Origin: Sulfobacillus thermosulfidooxidans
GTDB taxonomy: Bacteria; Bacillota; Sulfobacillia; Sulfobacillales; Sulfobacillaceae
Direction: 5' to 3'
Assembly: GCF_001280565.1 (NCBI RefSeq)
Contig: NZ_LGRO01000001.1
Location: 2,046,001 to 2,110,000 of the forward strand
DNA: 64,000 bases
Shown here: positions 1 to 7,359 of the stretch, one piece after another
How the letters are laid out: each line of letters begins with the position of its first letter
Numbering within the stretch: position 1 is the stretch's first letter
Notes under the pieces: model-generated
The model's input: the letters and a program-made list of their open reading frames with translations, nothing else
What the model was told of the DNA's origin: nothing
The model's database searches: none
Position numbers and translations under genes: made by a program

Positions 1-1543
1 TTCCCACGACCCGACCAGTCTGCCGCCAAATATGCGCCAGCATGCGTGTTACCGTCGTTTTCCCATTGGTCCCCGTAATCGCGCACACCGGAATACGCCC
101 GTTATGATGGGGAAATAAGTGCTGAATAATGGCTTCACCAACTGGCCGGCTTTGGCCGTGGGAGGGATAGACATGCATACGAAGTCCTGGGGCGGCATTG
201 ACTTCAATCACCATGCCACCCCCGCTCCTAAGATCCTGGCTCAAATTGGGTGTGACAATATCGATGCCCGCAATATCTAGCCCAATAATTTGTGCAGTCC
301 TTACCATATCCCAGGCTAAAGCCTCAGAAACGTCATCACTCACATCCACCGCTTCGCCCCCACTGGAGAGATTGGCACTTTCTCGAAGCCAAACTTTCTG
401 TCCTTGATCCGGAATACTATGAAGGGTTAAATGTTGGTGGTTCAGTGCCATCACGGTTCCTTGATCCCGGAGAATTGGGCTTAACGGCAACGTGTGATGA
501 AGTCCGCGTAAGGGATTTCGGTTTTCTTGCTCTATCAATTGATCGATGCTGTGGATCCCGTCTCCTATTACTGACGGCGGCTGCCGCAAGCTAGCAGCAA
601 CCACTTGATTTCCAACCACCAAAATCCGGTAGGGTTTTCCTTGGACCTGTTCTTCGATCATAATGGCGTCATCACCGCTGTGATCGATAGCCCACGCAAA
701 GGCCCGGGACAATTCACTAGCATCTTGGACGTTCAGGCTGACGCCTTGACCTTGATGTCCGCGTACGGGTTTCACCACTACCGGATAGCCCAGTTCCTTT
801 GCGGCCTCTATGGCATCATCGTAGTTGTTCACGGTTCGACCCCTGGGCACCATAATGCCATGACGTTGCAATAACTTCTTGGTTAACTCTTTATCCTGGC
901 AAATATCTACCGCAATAGTCGACGTCTCATCAGTCACGGCCGCCATAATGCGTTTTTGGTGGACCCCTTGACCTAAACGCACCATATTCTCACTCGTGAG
1001 CCGCCATACCGGAATGCCCCGGGCCTTAGCCGCATCAACAATGGCCCGGGTAGAAGGGCCCAAATGATGTTCACGAATGTGATCGAGAAGGACAGACAAA
1101 GTATTTGACCATGCCGGGATCATGTCCTGATCCCATAACGCCTTTACCCACCGGCTAGCCGCTTGCAACGCCAATCGGCCACCTGCTTCGGTCTGGCTTT
1201 CAAAAACAATTCGCACACTGTCTTGTCCCGGAATTTCTCGGGTTTTGCCATAATGGCCCTCTTCGCCGGCTAAATACAAAACTTCCAGGGCCACATGTTC
1301 CATCACATGCCCTAAATAGGTGCCTTGTTGAAGGCGTGTCACAAATCCCCCAGGAACTCCCAAAGAACACACATGATCGTGCAGACCTGGTAATAGAGTT
1401 AAAATCCGGGAAACAAAATCTTGCCGTTCACACGTCGGAGTGGATCCATAAACTCCCAGACGCACAATGGCTTCATAGGCACTATGCAAGGTATGGCGAT
1501 TGGGTCCTGGATAAAATCGCTCGGATGTGATATCAATATTCAC
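1..1543 (-). CDS. cphA: Cyanophycin synthetase, N-terminal part (runs off the window)
   Basis: Polymerises arginine and aspartate into the storage polymer cyanophycin in the cytoplasm. The start is a GTG at 1543 behind GGAGGAGGATAAC; it overlaps the end of cphB by 11 bases, so the two genes are translationally coupled. About 514 residues are visible of a protein usually near 870-900. A CphA-like stretch reads TIAVDICQDKELTKKLL (around positions 860-925), followed by an ATP-grasp region with VVVKPVRGHQGQG (around 730-790). At the window edge the Mur-ligase-like second ATP domain begins with the P-loop GTNGKTT (around 55-80). The frame has no stop because the 3' end lies outside the window. Family assignment is from motifs and from the adjacent cyanophycinase, and is secure. 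Confidence 0.95.
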   Translation of the reverse strand, partial: MNIDITSERFYPGPNRHTLHSAYEAIVRLGVYGSTPTCERQDFVSRILTLLPGLHDHVCSLGVPGGFVTRLQQGTYLGHVMEHVALEVLYLAGEEGHYGKTREIPGQDSVRIVFESQTEAGGRLALQAASRWVKALWDQDMIPAWSNTLSVLLDHIREHHLGPSTRAIVDAAKARGIPVWRLTSENMVRLGQGVHQKRIMAAVTDETSTIAVDICQDKELTKKLLQRHGIMVPRGRTVNNYDDAIEAAKELGYPVVVKPVRGHQGQGVSLNVQDASELSRAFAWAIDHSGDDAIMIEEQVQGKPYRILVVGNQVVAASLRQPPSVIGDGIHSIDQLIEQENRNPLRGLHHTLPLSPILRDQGTVMALNHQHLTLHSIPDQGQKVWLRESANLSSGGEAVDVSDDVSEALAWDMVRTAQIIGLDIAGIDIVTPNLSQDLRSGGGMVIEVNAAPGLRMHVYPSHGQSRPVGEAIIQHLFPHHNGRIPVCAITGTNGKTTVTRMLAHIWRQTGRVVG

Positions 1544-2378
1544 CGTTATCCTCCTCCTCGACACGTATCGGCTGCCGAGTTTTCAAATGAAATCCGTAAC
1601 CTTTGGACAATACATGCAAGGTCACATGGGTTAGGCTCAGTGGTTGGCCCAGGTGGGTATTGTGGACGTTGGTTTCGCCAATACTGCGCCCGTCAACGAG
1701 GCTCACGGTCTGCGATCCCCAGACTTCCAACCACTCCCGGTCTTGATCCACAAAAATCGCCGTATCCTCGTCAATGCCCACCCCTAACACACCGGGATTT
1801 TGCGCTAATGCGGCCAAAAGCCGTCCTAGACGCCCGCGCTGGGTAAAATGTTGATCCACCACCGTATGCGGCCACAGTCCCATTCCCGTTGCTAAACGAA
1901 CAGAACTTCTTGTCGGAATATCGTCCTGGTCACCTTCCACGATCATCGTCGTCGACATCATGGCAGCTCCCGCAGAGGTACCGGCAATGATGAGACCTTC
2001 ACGAAAAGCCTGATGCAGAGCTAGATCAAAAACGGTGCCCCCTAAAAGACTGGTAATCCGTAATTGATCGCCACCCGCAAAAAAGAGAGCCCCGAGCTCT
2101 GTCACGCGCTGATACCAAAAAGGTGCATTGGCCTCGACACGTGATTCAATAATGACAGGCTCGACGCGAACCATCCCGATTTCTTCAAAAGCGTGTTGAT
2201 ATGTACGAAAGACCTGTTCTTCCAGTTGTGATGCCGTGGTCACCACCCCCACAGCATCTTCACGGCGGCGTTTTTGAATGAGCTTCACAAACTGCAAAAG
2301 GATTTCCGGTGTTCTAGTCTTATCTTCTTTTCCGCCAATAATAACAAGCGGGCCGATGTCCATTGCCTCCTGTTCCAC
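1533..2378 (-). CDS. cphB: Cyanophycinase (Ser-type peptidase, S51 family)
   Basis: Hydrolyses cyanophycin to beta-Asp-Arg dipeptides. The 281-residue frame has the hallmark nucleophile motif GTSAGAAMM and the early glycine-rich segment PLVIIGGKEDK; the length is typical. It is followed with 11 bases of overlap by cphA, so degradation and synthesis of the polymer are encoded in one operon. The start is uncertain: GTG at 2378 has no clear Shine-Dalgarno sequence, whereas ATG at 2363 begins the canonical MDIGPLVIIGG but has AGGAGG only two bases away. Tandem terminators separate it from veg, so a promoter must lie close upstream or some readthrough occurs. Confidence 0.93.
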   Translation of the reverse strand: MEQEAMDIGPLVIIGGKEDKTRTPEILLQFVKLIQKRRREDAVGVVTTASQLEEQVFRTYQHAFEEIGMVRVEPVIIESRVEANAPFWYQRVTELGALFFAGGDQLRITSLLGGTVFDLALHQAFREGLIIAGTSAGAAMMSTTMIVEGDQDDIPTRSSVRLATGMGLWPHTVVDQHFTQRGRLGRLLAALAQNPGVLGVGIDEDTAIFVDQDREWLEVWGSQTVSLVDGRSIGETNVHNTHLGQPLSLTHVTLHVLSKGYGFHLKTRQPIRVEEEDNGEY

Positions 2379-2400
2379 AAAACTCGTGTTGGGTATTACA

Positions 2401-2428
2401 TAAAGAAAAAGAACGCCCTAAGGCGTTC
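2401..2428 (-). terminator. Intrinsic terminator 2 downstream of veg
   Basis: On the minus strand GAACGCC-TTAG-GGCGTTC forms a perfect 7-bp stem followed by TTTTTCTTTA. It is the second of two hairpins between veg and cphB. Confidence 0.8.
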
Positions 2429-2460
2429 TCAGTGTGTTCGGATATGCATCGTTTTATACG

Positions 2461-2482
2461 AAAAAGGTCTCCCATGGAGACC
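2461..2482 (-). terminator. Intrinsic terminator 1 downstream of veg
   Basis: On the minus strand GGTCTCC-ATG-GGAGACC is a perfect palindrome followed directly by TTTTT, only a few bases after the veg stop codon. Confidence 0.8.
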
Positions 2483-2489
2483 AACGTGA

Positions 2490-2753
2490 TTAATTCGACA
2501 GAGATTCAGGAAGGATAAGCTCAACCGTTTCAGTTAGCACGTCGGTATAAGAATACGAGACGCGCCGTTCGCTTTTCTCGGAAAGGTGTTCTTCTTCAAT
2601 TTTGACGACAAAAATATGGGGATACGTTTTTTCCAGAATACCTTCTTTTTCGTCAACCTTTTTCCGACCTTTATTGGCTTTCAGTCGAATTTTCTCTCCG
2701 ACGTGGGATTCGAGTTCTTTTTTTATATCCTCGAGGATACTTTTAGCGGCCAC
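2490..2753 (-). CDS. veg: Veg family protein
   Basis: Small conserved Firmicutes protein; in B. subtilis it is highly expressed and linked to biofilm matrix gene control. The GTG at 2753, preceded by GGAAGTGAGC, gives 87 residues, matching the usual 86-residue length. An upstream ATG at 2804 would add 17 residues with no ribosome-binding site. Conserved features are LKANKGRKK, GILEKTYPHIFVV and RVSYSYTDVLTETVEL, the last nearly identical to the B. subtilis C-terminal half. It lies in the conserved metG-tatD-yabE-rsmA-veg neighbourhood, here interrupted by purB, a ykuK-like gene and a small insert. Two terminators follow it. Confidence 0.93.
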   Translation of the reverse strand: MAAKSILEDIKKELESHVGEKIRLKANKGRKKVDEKEGILEKTYPHIFVVKIEEEHLSEKSERRVSYSYTDVLTETVELILPESLSN

Positions 2754-2880
2754 ACGCTCACTTCCTTCCTCAGCTGATGAAGGGCAACGTATAAAGGTTA
2801 GCATTTATTTCTATAGGTGTCAAGTTAAAGACATTTATTCTACCAAGTCCATGAAGATCTGGTCAATACTATTTTTCTAA

Positions 2881-3129
2881 ATGTTTTTAGCCTTGCACGG
2901 CTACACCAACCCGTCGCTCAAGTGGACCTATCGTAAGCTCGAACGATATGCGGAAGAGCACCACCAGCCGGAGGCGTTGGACCGCTACTTACGCGTCCAG
3001 TCTCTCCCCTTCCCACAGTCCGACCTCGACCACTTTGTGGCCGACGTGATGAATTACTGCGAAGCGTTGAACGTAGCCGTTCAAAACCACTTACAGGACT
3101 TACAACTGGAGGGAGGTCAGCATGGATAA
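2881..3129 (+). pseudogene. 3' remnant of an unidentified gene, coupled to the PqqD gene
   Basis: An 82-codon frame that begins abruptly at an AT-rich/GC-rich junction near position 2885. The first ATG (2881) has no ribosome-binding site, only CTATTTTTCTAA upstream, so this is probably the truncated end of a larger gene. The product is hydrophilic and helical (AEEHHQPEALDRYL, then DLDHFVADVMNYCEAL) and I do not recognise it. Its stop overlaps the start of the PqqD-like gene by 8 bases (CATGGATAA), and the shared GGAGGGAGGTCAGC is inside its 3' end, showing that the two once formed an operon. In lasso-peptide operons the gene before the PqqD-like one is often the cyclase, but nothing here proves that. 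Confidence 0.55.
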
Positions 3130-3382
3130 CGTGATTTTCAAGAAGAACCCCTTTGTACGGCATCAGGCCATCAACGGCGTCGTCCATTTAGTGCTCCAGT
3201 ATGACATGTTCAAGCTCAATGACGTGGGCACCCGCATCTGGGAATGCATTGATGGAACGCGCAATGTGGCCGGGATTGTCGACATGGTGCAGCGGGAATA
3301 CCCGGATGCGAGTGACGTGGCGGACGACGTCTATGCCTTTGTGGCCGACCTGCAAAAGAACCAACTCATTGCGCCGGCGTAG
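3122..3382 (+). CDS. PqqD-family peptide chaperone (RiPP recognition element)
   Basis: PqqD-like domains bind leader peptides of ribosomally made, modified peptides (RiPPs) and present them to the modifying enzymes. The 86-residue protein covers the whole fold: an N-terminal strand region (VVHLVLQYDMFKLNDVGTRI) with the typical LN...G..IW, then DGTRNVAGIVDMVQREYP, and a C-terminal helix ending VADLQKNQLIAP. The start ATG at 3122 has GGAGGGAGGTCAGC upstream. The next reading frame downstream (3455) is a 20-residue peptide with a YxxPxL leader motif, the sequence recognised by PqqD-like B1 proteins of lasso-peptide clusters. No cyclase, B2 protease or radical-SAM enzyme is visible nearby, so it is either a relic or serves enzymes elsewhere. 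Confidence 0.85.
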   Translation: MDNVIFKKNPFVRHQAINGVVHLVLQYDMFKLNDVGTRIWECIDGTRNVAGIVDMVQREYPDASDVADDVYAFVADLQKNQLIAPA

Positions 3383-3454
3383 ATCGACTGGGTTCCGCGG
3401 TTTGGCTGGGGAAGGGTCAGGGTTCCGAAGGCAGGAGAGGAAGGGGGTGATCAA

Positions 3455-3517
3455 ATGTACCGTAAGCCAACCCTGACAAAGGTTAATGTCCCATCTGGGG
3501 CGACGATAAAGGTCTAA
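3455..3517 (+). CDS. Candidate RiPP precursor or leader peptide with YxxPxL motif (20 aa)
   Basis: The short frame MYRKPTLTKVNVPSGATIKV starts at an ATG seven bases after AGGGGGTGATCAA, a convincing ribosome-binding site. The Y-x-x-P-x-L motif at residues 2-7 is the leader signature bound by PqqD-like B1 proteins in lasso-peptide systems. The threonine at residue 17 sits where those leaders keep a threonine one residue before the cleavage point. Only three residues follow, then TAA, so the core is missing, tiny, or lost by mutation. It lies 72 bases after the PqqD-like gene and 68 before a CPBP membrane protease. That it is a gene rests on motif, RBS and position; no homology search was possible. 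Confidence 0.55.
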   Translation: MYRKPTLTKVNVPSGATIKV

Positions 3518-3585
3518 GACTAGCTAGTAAGTGTCATTGTCATTTGGCCCTTCCCCGGCCAAACTCTGGAAGCGTGGAGGCGGGC

Positions 3586-4224
3586 ATGTCGTATATAGCA
3601 TATGCATTATTATTCGTCGTTGTCCAATTCGTCTCAAATAGGATCTTCACGTACAGAGGGATCCCGCGAAGGGACTTGATTCGTCGCGTCACAATCTATA
3701 TGCCGCTGTTGGCGCCGATTCTATGGAAGGGCATCCCTCCGTTGGCGTGGTTCGTCACCCCATTGGCCTATGTGCTCGCGATTGGTGCGTCGCTGCTTGG
3801 CTTGGCGATACAAATTCGCAATATTATGCCGTTTTTCGATCGCGCCGTGGCGTTGCTGCTTCGCCCCATGCCAAAAAGCGATATGTTGTGGGCGGAATAC
3901 TCGGTAATCGGAAGCGCTGTCTTGGAAGAAGTTTTCTATAGATTTGGGGTTCCTAAGTCTGATACCCTTATTGGATTAGTTCTCTCAGCCGGATTGTTTT
4001 CCATTCCTCATGCCATAAACCGCCAAACCCGGAAATCCATGACTTGGAAGTCCTATGTCACACTCGGAGTTCTCGGCGGTTCTTGGTTCGCGACGACCAC
4101 GATTAGTCATAGTCTCCTACCGGCTATCTTGGGACATCTAGTGTATAACTCCCCAAAGAGCATATCCTTGGCATGGCGGTATCGTGTTAGGAAATCAAGC
4201 GAAATCCAGAACGCCAGCGTTTAA
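3586..4224 (+). CDS. CPBP-family intramembrane glutamic protease
   Basis: A 212-residue multi-pass membrane protein with the three CPBP (Abi/Rce1-like) motifs: EEVFYR near residue 110, a first His in FSIPHAIN near 138, and GHLVYN near 196. In bacteria such proteases are common beside bacteriocin and RiPP genes, where they mature peptides or give immunity. The ATG at 3586 follows GGAGGCGGGC; the open frame extends upstream to a TTG at 3544 without a good site. It lies on the same strand just after the YxxPxL peptide, supporting a role with that peptide (inference). It converges with purB, whose stop lies 26 bases away. Confidence 0.85.
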   Translation: MSYIAYALLFVVVQFVSNRIFTYRGIPRRDLIRRVTIYMPLLAPILWKGIPPLAWFVTPLAYVLAIGASLLGLAIQIRNIMPFFDRAVALLLRPMPKSDMLWAEYSVIGSAVLEEVFYRFGVPKSDTLIGLVLSAGLFSIPHAINRQTRKSMTWKSYVTLGVLGGSWFATTTISHSLLPAILGHLVYNSPKSISLAWRYRVRKSSEIQNASV

Positions 4225-4249
4225 CCGAATGTTGATACCACTCTGTCTT

Positions 4250-5620
4250 TTAGTCGCCGTCGATAGGGCCTAGGGCCTTTGCCAGTTCGTCTGCCAATCC
4301 CGTGTAGTCATGAGGCGCTAGAACAAGCAATCTATCCCGCTCCTCGGCGCTGATGGGTGCCTCACAGATAACCCCTTTGAGATCGTCTGCCGTAACGGCG
4401 ATACCCCTGGTGAGTGTCTTCAATAGCTCGTACGGACGCGCCACACCCTCTTTTCGCATCACCGTCTGGATCGCTTCGGCCAGAATATTCCAGTTGGCCT
4501 CTAGATCTTCGGCCAAGCGGCCCTCGTTGATGGACAAATCACCCAGTCCCTTGCCACAAAATTGAAGGGCAATATAGGAATGCCCAATCGCGACGCCGAT
4601 ATTTCGTAATGCTGACGAATCGCTCAAATCGCGTTGCATTCGAGAGATTGGCAACTTAGTTGCTAAAAAATTCAACACGGCATTGCTGAATAGAAAATTC
4701 GCTTCGGCGTTTTCGAAATGGATCGGATTGACTTTATGGGGCATCGTTGACGATCCCACATGATCAGGATCCGCCGATTGCTGAAAGTACCCCTTAGAAA
4801 TGTACAGCCAGATATCTCGACAAAAATTTGTGGCAATCGTGTTAAACCGCACCAGCGTATGGAAGAGCTCTGCCATATAGTCGTGAGGCTCAATTTGGGT
4901 GGTGAGGGGATTATACTTAAGGCCCAGACTTTCCACAAACGTTCGAGCCACCTCTGGCCACGGCACGTGTGGATAGGCCACCCAGTGGGCGTTAAAGTTA
5001 CCGACCGCGCCATTGAATTTCCCCATATACTGAAATTTCTCGATGGCCAAAAGCTGTCGATTCCAACGATAGACAAACACGGCCAATTCCTTTCCCACGG
5101 TGGTGGGGCTGGCGGGCTGACCATGCGTGTGCGACAGCATTGCAACACCACTTGCTTGCTGAGCATCTCGGGCGACCCTGCCAACAAGGTGCGCGGCTTC
5201 TTTCTGCCAAATGGCGATACCTTGCCGCAACATCAGCGCATAGGCGAGATTGTTAATGTCTTCTGACGTACATCCAAAATGAACGAATTCCTCCAATGGC
5301 GCCAAGGTAGTTGCTCGTATCCGCTCTTTGAGGTAGTACTCCACTGCCTTGACGTCGTGTTGCATATGGTTCTCGATTTCCTTAATGCGGCGGGCGGATT
5401 CATCTCCAAAACTGGCTAGAAGATCTTCGAGGAACCCTCGTTCTTCTCTGGTAAGAGGGCGAACCTCGGGCATCCACGGTGATTCGGACATAAAAATGAA
5501 CCAGCGAATTTCTATTTCGAGCCGGAATTTTATGAGAGCCCATTCAGAAAAGACTTCGGTGAGGGGCCGGGTGTTCTCCCCATAACGACCATCTAGCGGA
5601 GAAATTGCCTTGAGTGACAT
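4250..5620 (-). CDS. purB: Adenylosuccinate lyase
   Basis: Catalyses two fumarate-releasing steps, SAICAR to AICAR and adenylosuccinate to AMP, in purine synthesis. The 456 residues start LKAISPLDGRYGENTRPL like the E. coli enzyme (456 aa), rather than the shorter B. subtilis type. The fumarase/aspartase signature is seen as GSSTMPHKVNPIHFENAE, and the general-acid region as LSHTHGQPASPTT. The ATG at 5620 follows AAAAGGAGCTGGAATT; the frame could extend 38 codons further but lacks a site there. A TTGACA element lies about 95 bases upstream on the minus strand without a convincing -10. It stands alone, away from other pur genes. Confidence 0.96.
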   Translation of the reverse strand: MSLKAISPLDGRYGENTRPLTEVFSEWALIKFRLEIEIRWFIFMSESPWMPEVRPLTREERGFLEDLLASFGDESARRIKEIENHMQHDVKAVEYYLKERIRATTLAPLEEFVHFGCTSEDINNLAYALMLRQGIAIWQKEAAHLVGRVARDAQQASGVAMLSHTHGQPASPTTVGKELAVFVYRWNRQLLAIEKFQYMGKFNGAVGNFNAHWVAYPHVPWPEVARTFVESLGLKYNPLTTQIEPHDYMAELFHTLVRFNTIATNFCRDIWLYISKGYFQQSADPDHVGSSTMPHKVNPIHFENAEANFLFSNAVLNFLATKLPISRMQRDLSDSSALRNIGVAIGHSYIALQFCGKGLGDLSINEGRLAEDLEANWNILAEAIQTVMRKEGVARPYELLKTLTRGIAVTADDLKGVICEAPISAEERDRLLVLAPHDYTGLADELAKALGPIDGD

Positions 5621-5992
5621 AATTCCAGCTCCTTTTCGCCAGTGCAAAGCAACCAATAGCGCACACCTAGATATACACCATAACATGTTTGACCACACAA
5701 TGTATTTTGTCAAGAGGAACTCCAGGACTAACATTTTGCGGTCTCTCGCACCAAAATTGAGACGGGACCAAATAACGGATCAGCTTAATTGGACCTTACA
5801 TGAAACGACAAAACCCAATATCCATCAGAATCATACCAGCCATCTCATCCAGGAATAGATGTTTTCCGCACACCAAAAAAGCGGCTGAACAATCCCAGTT
5901 CACAACAGGGTCATTTGGTCACCCGCTTTTCTAAAAAACGCAAGCGAGATTGGTGGTCACTAAAAGTCTCCGCAACAAAGACTGTGCCCAGC
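5621..5992. other. Intergenic region upstream of purB
   Basis: The 372 bases hold the purB leader and probable promoter (TTGACA at about 5710-5717 on the minus strand) and, near 5876-5932, the presumed terminator of the ykuK-like gene. No supported gene. Confidence 0.4.
5876..5932 (-). terminator. Possible terminator after the ykuK-like gene
   Basis: On the minus strand AAAAGCGG pairs with CCGCTTTT across a long loop, and the second arm continues into TTTTTT. The large loop makes this weaker than the other terminators. Confidence 0.35.
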
Positions 5993-6463
5993 TTATTTCG
6001 TATACTTGTCAGCAACTTTGGAGGCTCCAAAAGAAAATGGTTTAATCGCAGCATGGTATCCGCTTCCGGTAACCATCCCCACGATTTCTCGAATTAAATC
6101 TTTGGTCTCTCCTTGCTGCCCCACGTCAATGTGGATTTCCACATCCAAATCAGGATGCCCTGATTTTTGTAGAAGGTCTGTCAATTGGGCCGCCACGTTT
6201 AAACTTAATGACGTCTCATACATAATCTTTTGCCGCAAACTTTTGATAGCTCGACGCTGGGATTTGCTAAAAAAGTATCGTCCCCCTTTTCCGAGACGAT
6301 GAATGACCACAGCCGTGACAAAAATGGTTTCATGGCGCGTATGCGAATCCGATCCAATAATCAGTTTATAGCGTGCATTCGGGGCTTCAGAGATATATCC
6401 AAGAATCTCACCAAACATACTTTCGATCGTTAACCGTCCTTTGGAAGGACTTTCGAAAAGCAT
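5993..6463 (-). CDS. Ribonuclease H-like YkuK family protein
   Basis: A 156-residue protein of the YkuK/DUF458 family, predicted from its fold to be RNase H-like; the biological substrate is not known. Typical segments are LIIGSDSHTRHETIFVTAVV near the start, with the conserved D of the first strand, and VEIHIDVGQQGETKDLIREI with a second acidic strand. The ATG at 6463 has GAGGTG seven bases upstream; a TTG at 6469 is too close to that site. It sits 11 bases downstream of rsmA on the same strand, so it is likely cotranscribed with rsmA and yabE. Confidence 0.85.
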   Translation of the reverse strand: MLFESPSKGRLTIESMFGEILGYISEAPNARYKLIIGSDSHTRHETIFVTAVVIHRLGKGGRYFFSKSQRRAIKSLRQKIMYETSLSLNVAAQLTDLLQKSGHPDLDVEIHIDVGQQGETKDLIREIVGMVTGSGYHAAIKPFSFGASKVADKYTK

Positions 6464-6474
6464 GCTCAATCACC

Positions 6475-7350
6475 TCACTTTTTCGCCGCTAGCCTGGCTA
6501 ATTGAATCCATTCCGACCACGATAACGCCTCGGCCCGTTTTGCCGGATCAATGCCTCCTTCAGTCAAAATTCTTGCCCACTGTTGCGAATTCCATGACGA
6601 GCCTGGAGCCTTGGCTAATGACTGCCGGATCATCTTGCGCCTATGCAAAAACGCCGCGCGTACCACCCGTTGAAGGGACTCAAAGGGAATCGCCGGGGAC
6701 GGGATTCGTGTTAATTGTATCACAAATGAATCAACTTCCGGTGGGGGATAAAATTGGTGCCGGGAGACTTCGCCTAAGGCGCGAATATCCGCGACATAAC
6801 GCAATAACACGCTAAGCGCAGATGTCTCTCGTTGTCCGGGTTCCGCTAATAAGCGGACAGCGACCTCTTTTTGGACCATGAAGACGGCTTGTTGCCATGA
6901 TGATGCATCTTCAAACAGTTTAGCCAAAAGTGGCGAGGTAATGTAATAGGGGAGATTCCCGCAAATGCTCCAGGATCCTCCCCGTTCATCGGCTAACGAT
7001 TGCCAAGAAATGCCTAAGGCGTCCTGCTCTAGAACCGTTAGCGATTTAGGATACTCAGAAGCCAGCGTCGAGGAGAGCCAATTCACCCAGGTTGGATCCA
7101 CTTCAATCGCGACGACCGTGAGTCCCCGTTCCAATAGCGCCCGTGTCAGTCCGCCAGGGCCCGGACCAATTTCTAGAACCCAGTCCGGCTGCGCCTTCAG
7201 AGTAGCATCCGCGATCAGATCAAACTGCTCTGGAGCAATTAAAAAGTTTTGACCTAAATGTTTGTCTGGTCGTGCCATAACCGTTGCGAGCACCCGCTGT
7301 AGTCCCAAAACGGTTCTAGGATCAATAAAATCTGCCGTGTGAACTGACAC
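6475..7350 (-). CDS. rsmA: 16S rRNA dimethyladenosine transferase
   Basis: Methylates two adjacent adenines near the 3' end of 16S rRNA (KsgA activity). The 291 residues show HLGQNFLI, the SAM-binding VLEIGPGPGGLTRAL, and the catalytic NLPYYITSPLL (NLPY motif), all in the usual order. A GTG at 7350 is used with AAGGCAG just upstream. The gene is 9 bases downstream of the yabE-like gene and runs into the ykuK-like gene. In B. subtilis rnmV sits between yabE and ksgA; it is absent here. Confidence 0.96.
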   Translation of the reverse strand: MSVHTADFIDPRTVLGLQRVLATVMARPDKHLGQNFLIAPEQFDLIADATLKAQPDWVLEIGPGPGGLTRALLERGLTVVAIEVDPTWVNWLSSTLASEYPKSLTVLEQDALGISWQSLADERGGSWSICGNLPYYITSPLLAKLFEDASSWQQAVFMVQKEVAVRLLAEPGQRETSALSVLLRYVADIRALGEVSRHQFYPPPEVDSFVIQLTRIPSPAIPFESLQRVVRAAFLHRRKMIRQSLAKAPGSSWNSQQWARILTEGGIDPAKRAEALSWSEWIQLARLAAKK

Positions 7351-7359
7351 CTGCCTTAA

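Noticed and set aside
4760-5266. 168-codon plus-strand frame opposite purB
   Set aside because: Antisense shadow of a strongly supported gene; no start signal or protein-like features.
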